A DNA stretch of 23,725 nucleotides from positions 1 through 23,725 of the forward strand of contig JAUWCW010000002.1 in assembly GCA_030609125.1 (NCBI GenBank). The letters are read 5' to 3'. The DNA comes from Candidatus Rokuibacteriota bacterium (GTDB taxonomy: Bacteria > JAUVQV01). Within the stretch, counting starts at the first letter, position 1; every line of letters begins with the position of its first letter. Both the position numbers and the translations under genes were made by a program. The notes under the pieces are model-generated. The model was given only the letters and a program-made list of their open reading frames with translations, did not search any database and was not told the DNA's origin. Positions 6,882 through 14,682 of this stretch are shown here, piece by piece.

Positions 6882-8300
6882 GGAAACGGCCTGTATTCCC
6901 GAAAGAAGCCCTTCGGCGAGACCGGTGACGAGATAGTCCTCGTTGCGCAGAAATGTCAGGCCCGGCACCTGGAAGAAAGAGGGCCGTCGCCCCGTGCGGT
7001 AGTATGACTCCACGGTTCGCCAGCCGCGGTTCTGGGGCGCGTACCGGCTCAGAACGCCCGCCTGGAAGCGGGGGCTGCCCTCCACGCTCCTTTCCAGAAA
7101 AGGCATGAGCTCTTTGAACCGGTCCCACATGGCCTGTCGGCGCTCGTCGGGGCCCGTGGACGCGGGGAAGACAGCCAGGGCCTCCATGCCGAAGCTCCCC
7201 TTCTCCTCACGCGAGTCGCCGGGCTCTCCGGCAAGAAGGATGACCGCCGCGGGAGCCCTCCCCTCCCCCGATGACGGATCGAGCGCCAGATACCTCCCCA
7301 TGCACTCGAGCCTCCAGCCCTGCTTGATGCGAAAGCTCATGAGTCCGTACCCCTGCTCCTCCTCCACCCTGTCGACACCCTTTTTCTGCAGGAGTCCGGC
7401 CTCCTCGGGCTGAAAGCGGTCGAGCGCCCGCGCAAGCGGAATGTCGACGACGACGTGGCCGGCGCTCACCCTGCCGCCCGCCGCGAGGTGCAGGCTCACC
7501 TCCTCGGTCCGCCTTGATTCGATGCCCTCCAGGACCGAAAGCGGCCGGCACTCTACCCCGAACCTTACCAGCGCCTCTTTCAGGCCGTTGAGTATGCCGC
7601 TCTGGCCCGAGGCGTTCTGGAAGAGCCCGCCCTGCAGGACCTGGATGGACCTCATCCCGACGTACCACGGCAGGGACGAGGGGAGAACACGGGTGATGCC
7701 GTAGACCTGTCCCGCCAGCACGTCCGCCATAGGGGGTGGAAGGCCGCTGGAGGAGAGAAACCGCGCGAAGGACTCTCGCTCCGCCTCCCTGCTCAGCCCG
7801 CGAAACCGGAAATACCGCGTCGTGTCGCGGACGGTTCTCAGCGCCGGGGAGCCTCCCCTGCCCGGGCTTCTGGCCCGGAACCGGAAAAGCCTCTCCCTGA
7901 GGGCTTCCTCTCTCTGCTGTATCGCGCCCAGGGGTCCCAGAACGTCCCCGAACTCCCTCTCCATCTCCCAGTTGCGGGCCACGTTGTCCTGGTAAACGTT
8001 GACCCGGTGCCCCGGGAGGACGACCTGGAGCGGCGGATGGAGGGCCTTGAAGTGTATCCGGTCGTCGCCGAGAGGTCCGAAGGGGGAAAGGCCGAGCTCA
8101 TGGAAGAATCGTCCCAGCCCCGCCTCCCGCTCCGGGCCGCCGCTGATGGCATTGAGGTACTCCATGGGGCGGCCTTCGACGACATTCCCGGTGTCCTCGA
8201 AAACCAGGACCCTCTTGCCCCTCTTGGCGCTCAGCGCCGCCGCGGCAAGTCCGCCGAGGTGGTCGCCAATCACCGCCAGATCGTAAACGTGTACTACCAT
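6879..8300 (-). CDS. FAD-dependent oxidoreductase (phytoene desaturase/amine oxidase-like)
   Basis: A 473-residue flavoprotein-like protein. It begins with a Rossmann strand and dinucleotide loop, DLAVIGDHLGGLAAA at residues 7-21, then RVLVFE ending in an acidic residue (Glu35) that would bind the FAD ribose. The usual GxGxxG reads GDHLGG, so the second Gly is His. The C-terminus (PGLTFLRNEDYLVTGLAEGLLSGIQAV) resembles the FAD-binding tail of CrtI/NAD_binding_8 proteins. The substrate is unknown. ATG 8300 is chosen because a GAGGAG ribosome-binding site precedes it and the Rossmann strand begins right after; longer in-frame starts overlap the rhomboid gene. It is the last gene of the long minus-strand run, two bases after the rhomboid stop. 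Confidence 0.75.
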   Translation of the reverse strand: MVVHVYDLAVIGDHLGGLAAAALSAKRGKRVLVFEDTGNVVEGRPMEYLNAISGGPEREAGLGRFFHELGLSPFGPLGDDRIHFKALHPPLQVVLPGHRVNVYQDNVARNWEMEREFGDVLGPLGAIQQREEALRERLFRFRARSPGRGGSPALRTVRDTTRYFRFRGLSREAERESFARFLSSSGLPPPMADVLAGQVYGITRVLPSSLPWYVGMRSIQVLQGGLFQNASGQSGILNGLKEALVRFGVECRPLSVLEGIESRRTEEVSLHLAAGGRVSAGHVVVDIPLARALDRFQPEEAGLLQKKGVDRVEEEQGYGLMSFRIKQGWRLECMGRYLALDPSSGEGRAPAAVILLAGEPGDSREEKGSFGMEALAVFPASTGPDERRQAMWDRFKELMPFLERSVEGSPRFQAGVLSRYAPQNRGWRTVESYYRTGRRPSFFQVPGLTFLRNEDYLVTGLAEGLLSGIQAVS

Positions 8301-8302
8301 GC

Positions 8303-9010
8303 TCACGCTCTCCTCTGCCACCCCGTCTGGCGGCTCCAGAGCCTGACCTTTCTCTTTTTGAAAACCAGCAGGAGCGCGAGACCGGCCAGGAACCCTCCCA
8401 CGTGAGCGAACCAGGCGACCCCTCCCCCCCGGCTGCCGAAACTCGACCACCCGGAAAAGACCTGCAGGAAGAACCAGAAACCGAGAAAGAACGACGCCGG
8501 CACCAGGATAGTCTGCAGAAAGAAGCCGATCGGGATGAGGGTGAGCACCCTCGCCTTGGGATAGAGCAGAAAATACGCTCCGAGAACGCCCGATATGGCG
8601 CCGCTGGCCCCTATCATCGGAAGCCGTGATCCCGGATTGAGCCAGACGTGGGCCCCTGCCGCGGCCAGTCCGCAGAGCAGGTAAAAGAGAAGAAACCGGA
8701 CGTGTCCAATTGAGTCCTCCACGTTGTTGCCGAAAATCCAGAGAAACATCATGTTCCCCCCCAGGTGCAGAAAGCCCCCGTGCAGAAACATGGAGGTGAC
8801 GAAGGTGAGCTCCAACGGAATCCCCGGAGCATTCCCGGACTCCACGCCGTGCATGACTTCGAAAGGAATGACGCCCAGGGAGACGATGAACTCCGACGCA
8901 GCGGGGCCCAGTGACAGCTGATAGAAGAAAACCAGGACGTTGGCGGCAAGAAGAAAGATGGTGACGACGGGCAGGGTTTCGGTGGGGATGTCATCACGGA
9001 GCGGTATCAT
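8303..9010 (-). CDS. Rhomboid-family intramembrane serine protease
   Basis: A 235-residue polytopic membrane protease that cuts transmembrane segments of substrate proteins within the bilayer. The start IPLRDDIPTETLPVVT is typical of bacterial rhomboids. Membrane helices lie near residues 14-32, 70-92, 105-122, 133-150, 160-185 and 200-217. The L1/TM2 motif LHLGGNM (Asn86), the catalytic GASG with Ser136 on TM4 and the catalytic His203 in AWFAHVGGFLAG on TM6 are intact, so it should be active. Its ATG overlaps the DUF523 stop by four bases (ATGA at 9010-9007), indicating translational coupling. Possible local substrates are the single-pass membrane proteins encoded upstream in the same run; that is inference. 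Confidence 0.92.
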   Translation of the reverse strand: MIPLRDDIPTETLPVVTIFLLAANVLVFFYQLSLGPAASEFIVSLGVIPFEVMHGVESGNAPGIPLELTFVTSMFLHGGFLHLGGNMMFLWIFGNNVEDSIGHVRFLLFYLLCGLAAAGAHVWLNPGSRLPMIGASGAISGVLGAYFLLYPKARVLTLIPIGFFLQTILVPASFFLGFWFFLQVFSGWSSFGSRGGGVAWFAHVGGFLAGLALLLVFKKRKVRLWSRQTGWQRRA

Positions 9011-9480
9011 TTCCCGGAACGCCCCTGGCCGGCGGGGGGGCGCTTCAGCCCGGAGGGAGAGATGAGCTTCACGCCTTCCGCCTCGAGGAGGGCAGCCGCA
9101 ACTCCCCGGCCGCCGCGCAGATGCCCGTCGATGTAGACGCGGCGGGGCCCGCAGGAAGGACTGCGGTCCTTGAGAACCGCCCCCTTCGCCCTGAACGCCT
9201 TGGCGAGGCGGGTGAACTCTATCGCCCCTTTCAGAAAGCTGTCCGTCACCGTGCGTCCCGACCCGTCGGCGACGTCGGCCCGTCCCGAAAGGACCGCCCG
9301 CCCGTCGCCCTTCCGGAACTCCGCCGGCGGCCGCGGCGTCGGGAGCCCGCCGAGTTGTTCCGGGCACGCCGGCAGGGCCTTGCCCTCCCTGACGAGCCTC
9401 ACCACCTCCTCGTTACGGCTGTGGCCGCTGTTGTACCGGCAGGAAACGCCGGCCAGGCAGGCACTCACGATGTACCGCAC
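9007..9480 (-). CDS. DUF523 (YbbK-like) protein
   Basis: A 157-residue cytoplasmic protein of the DUF523 family. The family-defining cysteine motifs are present: SACLAG (Cys8) with Cys14, ACPEQLGGLPTPR (Cys39) and the KDRSPSCG loop (Cys110). These suggest metal or substrate binding; the family is not biochemically settled as far as I know. It starts with GTG at 9480, four bases after the purN stop, and ends in a four-base overlap with the rhomboid start. The last 15 residues are a basic Gly/Pro-rich tail. Confidence 0.88.
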   Translation of the reverse strand: MRYIVSACLAGVSCRYNSGHSRNEEVVRLVREGKALPACPEQLGGLPTPRPPAEFRKGDGRAVLSGRADVADGSGRTVTDSFLKGAIEFTRLAKAFRAKGAVLKDRSPSCGPRRVYIDGHLRGGRGVAAALLEAEGVKLISPSGLKRPPAGQGRSGK

Positions 9481-9484
9481 CCCG

Positions 9485-10150
9485 TCACCGCCCCAGCGGG
9501 GGATTGATCAGGCTGGCCCGGTCGTTTTCATCACCGCTTCTTTCGACAAAAACGCGCCGCCCTTTGATCTTGATCCGCCCTTCAGCGTACAGCTGTATGG
9601 CTCTCGGATAGATTCGGTGCTCCTGCCGGAGGATCCTCTCCGAGAGGCTCTCTTCCGTGTCCCCGTCGAGGACGGGCACGCAGGCCTGGATAATGATGGG
9701 ACCCGTGTCCACCCCTGCATCCACGAAATGGACCGTGCAGCCGCTGAACCTTGCCCCGTGCTCCAGCGCCTTCGCCTGAACGTGCAGCCCCGGAAACGAA
9801 GGCAGAAGGGCGGGGTGGATATTCATGATCCGGTTCTTGAAGCTCTTCACGAAGGGCGGACCCAGGATCCGCATGAAGCCCGCCAGGACCACCAGTTCCA
9901 CGTCCGCCTCGCGCAGCCGGACGACGAGGGCCCTGTCGTACTCCTCCCGGCTCCCGCAGGGGGACGGGTCGACCCATGCGGCGGCGATGCCGTGCTTTTT
10001 CGCCCGCTCGAGCCCGAAGGCGTCCTCCCTGTCGCTGAGAACCACCGTGACGCGGGCATCGAGCCGCCCCTCTTCGACGGCGTCGATGATGGACTGCAGG
10101 TTCGAGCCCCGTCCGGAGACAAGAACCCCCACGGTCACACGCTCTCCCAT
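9485..10150 (-). CDS. purN: Phosphoribosylglycinamide formyltransferase PurN
   Basis: PurN transfers a formyl group from 10-formyl-THF to GAR, the third step of purine synthesis, in the cytoplasm. The phosphate-binding SGRGSNLQ (residues 12-19), the folate-site FMRIL, the catalytic NIHPALLPSFPG with Asn110 and His112, and VDAGVDTGP with Asp148 are all intact. At 221 aa it is of normal length. Its ATG shares one base with the purM stop (TGATG), the common purM-purN coupling. Confidence 0.96.
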   Translation of the reverse strand: MGERVTVGVLVSGRGSNLQSIIDAVEEGRLDARVTVVLSDREDAFGLERAKKHGIAAAWVDPSPCGSREEYDRALVVRLREADVELVVLAGFMRILGPPFVKSFKNRIMNIHPALLPSFPGLHVQAKALEHGARFSGCTVHFVDAGVDTGPIIIQACVPVLDGDTEESLSERILRQEHRIYPRAIQLYAEGRIKIKGRRVFVERSGDENDRASLINPPLGR

Positions 10151-11187
10151 CAGAGAAAACGCACTCCCCGGCGCCCCGCCGCAACCCGGCCCAGGACGTA
10201 AAATGCCTCGCCCCGGCGTCGAAGGCGGGCGGTGATCTTCTCCGCCTCACCCGGCGCGGCGCAGATGATCATGCCCACTCCCATGTTGAAGGTGCGAAAC
10301 ATCTCGGCCCGGCTCACTCCGCCCTCCTTCTGCAGGAAGGTGAAGACCTCGGGCACCTGCCAGGAGCGGCGAAGGATCTCGGCCACGCAGCCCCCGGGCA
10401 GCATGCGGACGATGTTCTCCCTCCACCCGCCCCCGGTGAGGTGGATCATTCCCTTGACACGGAAGCGCTTCAGGATGTCCAGGACGGGCCGGACATAGAT
10501 TCGCGTCGGCTCCAGCAGGACCTCGCCGATGCTCCGGCCCCACCCTTCGGGACGGTGATCCCGCCACTTCCGCCGCCCCCCGGAGACAATGGCCCGGGCG
10601 AGGCTGTAGCCGTTGCTGTGCAGTCCGCTGGAGGGCAGGCCGATCAGGGTGTCGCCGGGCCTGATCCGGCGGCCGTCGATCACCTTCCTGCGCTCCACCG
10701 CACCGACGGCGAAGCCCGCCAGATCGTACTCGCCGGAACTGTAAAAACCGGGCATTTCCGCTGTCTCGCCCCCCAGCAGGGCGCAGCGGGCCTGACGGCA
10801 CCCTTCGGCAATGCCGCCCACGATAGCTGCCACCTGGTCCGGCTCCATCTTGCCGCAGGCGATGTAATCGAGAAAAAAGAGCGGCTCCGCCCCTTGGACG
10901 AGGATATCGTTCACCGACATCGCCACCAGATCGATGCCTACCGTATCGTGCCGGTCTAGGGCAAAGGCGATCTTGAGCTTTGTCCCCACGCCGTCCGTCG
11001 CGGCGACCAGGACGGGAAACGTGTACCTGCGCGAGGGAAAGCGGAAGAGCCCGCCGAAGCCGCCGATGCCGCCGAGGACTTCCGGCCGGGACGCCAGCGC
11101 CGCCAGGGGTGCGATCTTGCGGACGGCCCTGTTGCCCGCCTCGATGTCCACCCCTGCCTTTTTGTAGGTCCATCCCTTCTTCGCCAA
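10150..11187 (-). CDS. purM: Phosphoribosylformylglycinamidine cyclo-ligase PurM (AIR synthetase)
   Basis: PurM closes FGAM to AIR with ATP, the fifth step of purine synthesis. The protein opens with the family start TYKKAGVDIEAGN and has TDGVGTKLKIA (about residues 64-74), GIDLVAMSVNDILVQGAEPL, the GGETAEMPGFY loop and GLPSSGLHSNGYSL. At 345 aa it is of normal length. No ATG or GTG lies near the conserved N-terminus. TTG 11187 is chosen because GGAGAG sits seven bases upstream and the reading frame before it does not look like PurM. It lies 13 bases after the GTPase stop and is coupled to purN downstream. Confidence 0.95.
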   Translation of the reverse strand: MAKKGWTYKKAGVDIEAGNRAVRKIAPLAALASRPEVLGGIGGFGGLFRFPSRRYTFPVLVAATDGVGTKLKIAFALDRHDTVGIDLVAMSVNDILVQGAEPLFFLDYIACGKMEPDQVAAIVGGIAEGCRQARCALLGGETAEMPGFYSSGEYDLAGFAVGAVERRKVIDGRRIRPGDTLIGLPSSGLHSNGYSLARAIVSGGRRKWRDHRPEGWGRSIGEVLLEPTRIYVRPVLDILKRFRVKGMIHLTGGGWRENIVRMLPGGCVAEILRRSWQVPEVFTFLQKEGGVSRAEMFRTFNMGVGMIICAAPGEAEKITARLRRRGEAFYVLGRVAAGRRGVRFL

Positions 11188-11194
11188 TGCCGCG

Positions 11195-11200
11195 CTCTCC
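11195..11200 (-). promoter_or_regulatory. Ribosome-binding site fixing the purM TTG start
   Basis: On the minus strand GGAGAG lies seven bases before TTG (11187-11185) and immediately after the GTPase stop codon (11203-11201). It supports the rare TTG start for purM. Confidence 0.6.
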
Positions 11201-12436
11201 CTACCGCTCTTCCCCGGACGGAGGATCGCCGGCGGCGCCCGCCTCCGTCTTTCCGTTCCCTCCCTCCGGACCGGAACCGCCCATATCCTGCAGGATGCGT
11301 ATCTGGTCCCCCACACCCCGGAAGATTCTCTCCAGCGACTCCCGCAGCTCCCTGTTTTCCTCCTGAAGCCGGCGCATGTCGTCCGCCAGCCGATCGACAC
11401 GCTCCTCCAGACCTTTTGTCGGGACCGGAGCCTCCGCTGCGGCGGCGGGTTCGACAGGCGAGGGCGGTTCCGAATCGAGTATCGGCTCAGTCTCCGCGAC
11501 GGGTTCCTCATCGACGGCTGTCCTGGTGGTTCCGGACGGACCGGGCTCGTCGTCGAAGTCCGTCAGGTCGAACTCATCCACATCCCGGGGCTCGTCTTCC
11601 TTCACATCCGCAGACGCGTTCTCCCCGGCGAGCACGTCTGTTCCCGCGTCGAGGGTGATCTCGTCCTCCAGCAGCACCTCTTCGGCGTCCGCCGCGGCAG
11701 GACCAGTCTCGAGCGCCTCCCCTTCCGCCGCCGCGGGAGCGGAGACCATCGGCACATCGGCGCTGAAGAGGGGCTTGGGCTCGTATCTCGGGGCCGGCGC
11801 GGGAGACGGGCCGAAATCGTCGATGGCCGGTTCGGTGACGCTCTCTTTCTTGAATTCGGTCTTGAGCTTGGCTATGGAGAGCCTGATCACGGCTTTCAGA
11901 GTCTCGAAAACTCCCTCGCCCCGGGAAGCCACTGCCTCGAAGCAGGGCAGATGCCCTGCGTCGAGGGCCCCGATGATCTTCTCAGGTTCGTCTATGTTCG
12001 GGAGATCTCTCTTGTTCAACTGCAGCACGAGGGGGATGTCCTCGATCCGGTAGCCGTTCTCGGAAAGGTTTTCCGCCAGGTTCCCGTAGCTCTCGATGTT
12101 GTGCTCCCTCATTTGCGTCTGCGAGTCGGCAACGAATACGACGGCGTCCACACCCTTGAGGACCAGACGGCGCGTCGCGTTGTAGTGAACCTGCCCCGGC
12201 ACGGTGTAGAGCTGAAAGCGGACGTGAAAGCCGCTGATCTTCCCCAGGTCGAGGGGAAGGAAATCGAAAAAGAGGGTCCGGTCCGCTTCGGTCGCAAGGG
12301 AGAGGAGTTTGCCCCGGTCCCGGGGATCGAGCCGGGAATGCACCTGCTGAAGGTTGGTGGTCTTGCCGCACAGTCCCGGACCGTAGTAGACGATCTTGGC
12401 GGTTATCTCTTTCGTGGCGTAGTTGAACAGTACCAT
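11201..12436 (-). CDS. MglA-like small GTPase with long acidic, coiled-coil tail
   Basis: Residues 1-195 form a complete Ras-like GTPase of the MglA family, which sets cell polarity and drives gliding or pilus reversal in Myxococcus. Seen are Walker A GPGLCGKTT (19-27), ADRTLFFDFLPLDLG with Arg53, switch II TVPGQVHYNATRR with Gln82, VVFVADSQ, and NKRD (141-144). Arg53 and Gln82 match the intrinsic GTPase residues known from Myxococcus MglA. The protein is 411 aa, about twice the usual length. Residues 200-340 are Pro/Ala/Asp/Glu-rich and probably disordered; residues 342-385 are a heptad-like coiled coil (LEERVDRLADDMRRLQEEN). No mglB-like Roadblock gene is seen in the window. ATG 12436 fits the MglA N-terminus (VLFNYATKEITAKIVYYG). 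It lies five bases after the TPR lipoprotein gene and 13 bases before purM. Confidence 0.88.
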   Translation of the reverse strand: MVLFNYATKEITAKIVYYGPGLCGKTTNLQQVHSRLDPRDRGKLLSLATEADRTLFFDFLPLDLGKISGFHVRFQLYTVPGQVHYNATRRLVLKGVDAVVFVADSQTQMREHNIESYGNLAENLSENGYRIEDIPLVLQLNKRDLPNIDEPEKIIGALDAGHLPCFEAVASRGEGVFETLKAVIRLSIAKLKTEFKKESVTEPAIDDFGPSPAPAPRYEPKPLFSADVPMVSAPAAAEGEALETGPAAADAEEVLLEDEITLDAGTDVLAGENASADVKEDEPRDVDEFDLTDFDDEPGPSGTTRTAVDEEPVAETEPILDSEPPSPVEPAAAAEAPVPTKGLEERVDRLADDMRRLQEENRELRESLERIFRGVGDQIRILQDMGGSGPEGGNGKTEAGAAGDPPSGEER

Positions 12437-12441
12437 CGGCT

Positions 12442-13332
12442 CTATCCCGGCTCCTTTCCGTCGACCCCCCGGCCCCGTATTTCCCAGACGTGCTCCAGGG
12501 CCAGTTTCCTGGTCTCGGCGTCTTCGGCATGCTCCAGGACCGTCTCCCACTGCTCCAGGGCCTCCCGGTCCTTGTCGATCCACTCCAGGACCGTGGCGTA
12601 GTGGACGCGCACCTCCATACTCTGAGGATCGTAGAGGAAGGCTTTGCCGATTTCAATCGTTGCCTTCGCGAACATCCCCTTGCCGTAATAGTACCAGCCC
12701 AGGCTGTCGTGAAAGAGCTTGTTCCCGCCGGCGTTCTCTGTGGCCCTCGTGAGGTACGGAAGGGGGTCCTCCCCCAGATCCGGGTCCTCCAGGTAGATAA
12801 CACCCAGGTTGTTGAGGGCGGCGGGAGAGTCGGGGTTGATCCCTATCGCCTTCCTGAAGGAGGCGAGGGCCCCCTTCCTGTCATCCTCGAGAAAGCGGAA
12901 GTATCCGTCAGTGGTGTGCAGGAAAGAGACGTGCGGAAAGGTCGTCTTCGCCTCCTCGATCAGCCTCTTCGCCTCCTGCCTGTCACCGGCGTGGTAGAGG
13001 GCCAGGGCCAGGTTGTTCAGAGAAAAAAAGTACTCCGGGTCCAGCTCGAGGGCGTCCAGGTAGGACTGCTCGGCGGCATTGAAACGCCGTTCCTTGAAAT
13101 AGGCGTTGCCGAGGTTGTTGTGGAGCGTGGTGGTTCGTGCACCCGCCTGCAGGGCGCTCTGGTAGTGATCGATGGCCCCCCGGGTGTCCTGCTGAACGTA
13201 GGCCCGGTCTCCCTGATGCTGATACTCCTCGGAGGGTGTGGTGATGACCTTCTGGGAACGGCAGCCGGCGACAAGCACCCCGGCGGCCAGCACGAGAAGG
13301 CAGAAAAGCCCCGCGCGTCCGGACCTGATCAT
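12442..13332 (-). CDS. TPR-repeat lipoprotein
   Basis: A 296-residue lipoprotein. The signal peptide ends in the lipobox LVAGC with Cys24; the +2 residue is Arg, not the Asp inner-membrane retention signal, so outer-membrane sorting is plausible. About six TPRs follow (ALQAGARTTTLHNNLGNAYF, SYLDALELDPEYFFSLNNLA, ASFRKAIGINPDSPAALNNL and later units). This is a scaffold-type protein such as those serving pilus, export or envelope assembly; its partner is unknown. ATG 13332 overlaps the FecR stop by four bases (ATGA), so the two envelope proteins are made together. Confidence 0.85.
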   Translation of the reverse strand: MIRSGRAGLFCLLVLAAGVLVAGCRSQKVITTPSEEYQHQGDRAYVQQDTRGAIDHYQSALQAGARTTTLHNNLGNAYFKERRFNAAEQSYLDALELDPEYFFSLNNLALALYHAGDRQEAKRLIEEAKTTFPHVSFLHTTDGYFRFLEDDRKGALASFRKAIGINPDSPAALNNLGVIYLEDPDLGEDPLPYLTRATENAGGNKLFHDSLGWYYYGKGMFAKATIEIGKAFLYDPQSMEVRVHYATVLEWIDKDREALEQWETVLEHAEDAETRKLALEHVWEIRGRGVDGKEPG

Positions 13333-14648
13333 ATGCTCACCGCCTTGCGAAGGTTCCTGACGTTGCCCGCCCGGTCCCGGGCGACGATCTCGATCTCCTT
13401 CTGCCCGGGAGAGAACCTCTTCACCACCGCCGAAAAGAAGCCGCTGTCGTCGACGCTGACCGGCCTTCCCCCGACCTCCACTTCGGCAAAAGGTTCGGTC
13501 TGCCCGCTGACAAGGACCTCGCGGCTCCCCCCGCTTCTGAGAACCACGAATTTCGTCACCTCCAGATGAGGAGGAACACGGTCTATTATGATCCTCACCG
13601 GCACGGGCTCCGAGTAGTCGCCTTCCCTGCGCTTGGAGTCGACCGCCCCCACGCGGATAAAAAAGACGTTGCCCCCCAGTTCGGGAATCAGGAATTTCGT
13701 CTTCTGAACGTTGGCCTTGGAAAAGACGACCTTGTCGAAGTAGCGGTCCGTGGCCACCTGGACCCGGTAGGTGCGGGCCCCTTTGACGGCCTGCCACTCA
13801 CAGTTCACCGGAAGGGATTCGGCGCTGGTGAAGAACCGCTGCAGCGGGCGGGGCGACTTCATCCTGGGAGCGGGGAGGAGGTTCTCCGGTTTGGTGAGTT
13901 TCTTCAGGGCCGATATCATTATTGTTTTACGGCCGTCGAGCTCGATCCTCTCGGTCCCCGTGTCGATACCGACCTTCCCCTCGAATACGCGGACCCGGCT
14001 CTGCTTCTCCTCGTCGACGTCGACGGAGAAGCGCGCCTTCTCGATGTCCGCCACGGCCGTCGGCATTTCGAGCCTGAACCTCGACCCCCGGACGACGGAC
14101 TTCTTGATGTCCGCCTCGATGCTGCTCACCAGCAGCCTCACCGATGACTTTCTCACCTTCGTCCTCACGTTCTCCGTCAGGTCTCCTATGACGATGAGCG
14201 AGTCGGCTTTGATGCGCAGGACATTGCCCTCGTCAAAGGTGACCTCCGCCCGGGAGTTGCTGAACGTCCGCACCCGGTCCCCGGTTTCGAGCTGCATGTT
14301 CTCCACCGCGCCCTTCCACCGCAGCTCCGATGACCGCTGAACCTCGACGCTTCCGGAATAGAAAGTGAGGGTGGCGAAGCGCTGGGTAAGAATCTCCTCC
14401 TCCGGGTTCCTGGTGGTCAGGAGTTTGACTCTTTCGTCGATCTTCCTGGTGACAACCGAGAGGAACCTGCCGATGGCGCTCCCCTCACCCTGGTAGCGGG
14501 CCCAGATGATGCTCCCCCCCACGGCGACCAGGGCCAGCACAAGCAGGACGATGACGGTCTTGAGGACGTAGTAGGGAATCCGGACCTTCTTCCAGCCGAA
14601 CCGGCTTTCACCTTTCCTTCTCTTCATGCCGGGGTAGCCGACAGGCAT
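13329..14648 (-). CDS. FecR-domain single-pass membrane protein
   Basis: A 439-residue inner-membrane protein. A basic cytoplasmic N-terminus is followed by one membrane helix at about residues 29-49 (VLKTVIVLLVLALVAVGG). The periplasmic part carries a FecR-type domain (about 93-245; MQLETGDRVRTFSNSRAEVTF and RVFEGKVGI). Next come a fibronectin-like module (about 275-355; CEWQAVKGARTYRVQVATD) and a C-terminal Ig-like/glucodextranase-type module (375-439; VSGQTEPFAEVEVGG, VARDRAGN). No sigma/anti-sigma partner lies next to it, so it is more likely a structural or sensory envelope protein than an iron regulator. ATG 14648 has a strong GGAGG site eight bases upstream. Confidence 0.82.
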   Translation of the reverse strand: MPVGYPGMKRRKGESRFGWKKVRIPYYVLKTVIVLLVLALVAVGGSIIWARYQGEGSAIGRFLSVVTRKIDERVKLLTTRNPEEEILTQRFATLTFYSGSVEVQRSSELRWKGAVENMQLETGDRVRTFSNSRAEVTFDEGNVLRIKADSLIVIGDLTENVRTKVRKSSVRLLVSSIEADIKKSVVRGSRFRLEMPTAVADIEKARFSVDVDEEKQSRVRVFEGKVGIDTGTERIELDGRKTIMISALKKLTKPENLLPAPRMKSPRPLQRFFTSAESLPVNCEWQAVKGARTYRVQVATDRYFDKVVFSKANVQKTKFLIPELGGNVFFIRVGAVDSKRREGDYSEPVPVRIIIDRVPPHLEVTKFVVLRSGGSREVLVSGQTEPFAEVEVGGRPVSVDDSGFFSAVVKRFSPGQKEIEIVARDRAGNVRNLRKAVSI

Positions 14649-14682
14649 CTCTCTTCCTCCCGAAATCTGGTTGATAAACCCT

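Noticed and set aside
8301-8450. N-terminal extension of the FAD oxidoreductase to 8450
   Set aside because: The extra 50 residues overlap the rhomboid gene, are Arg/Pro-rich and precede a Rossmann strand that starts directly after ATG 8300, which has its own GAGGAG site.
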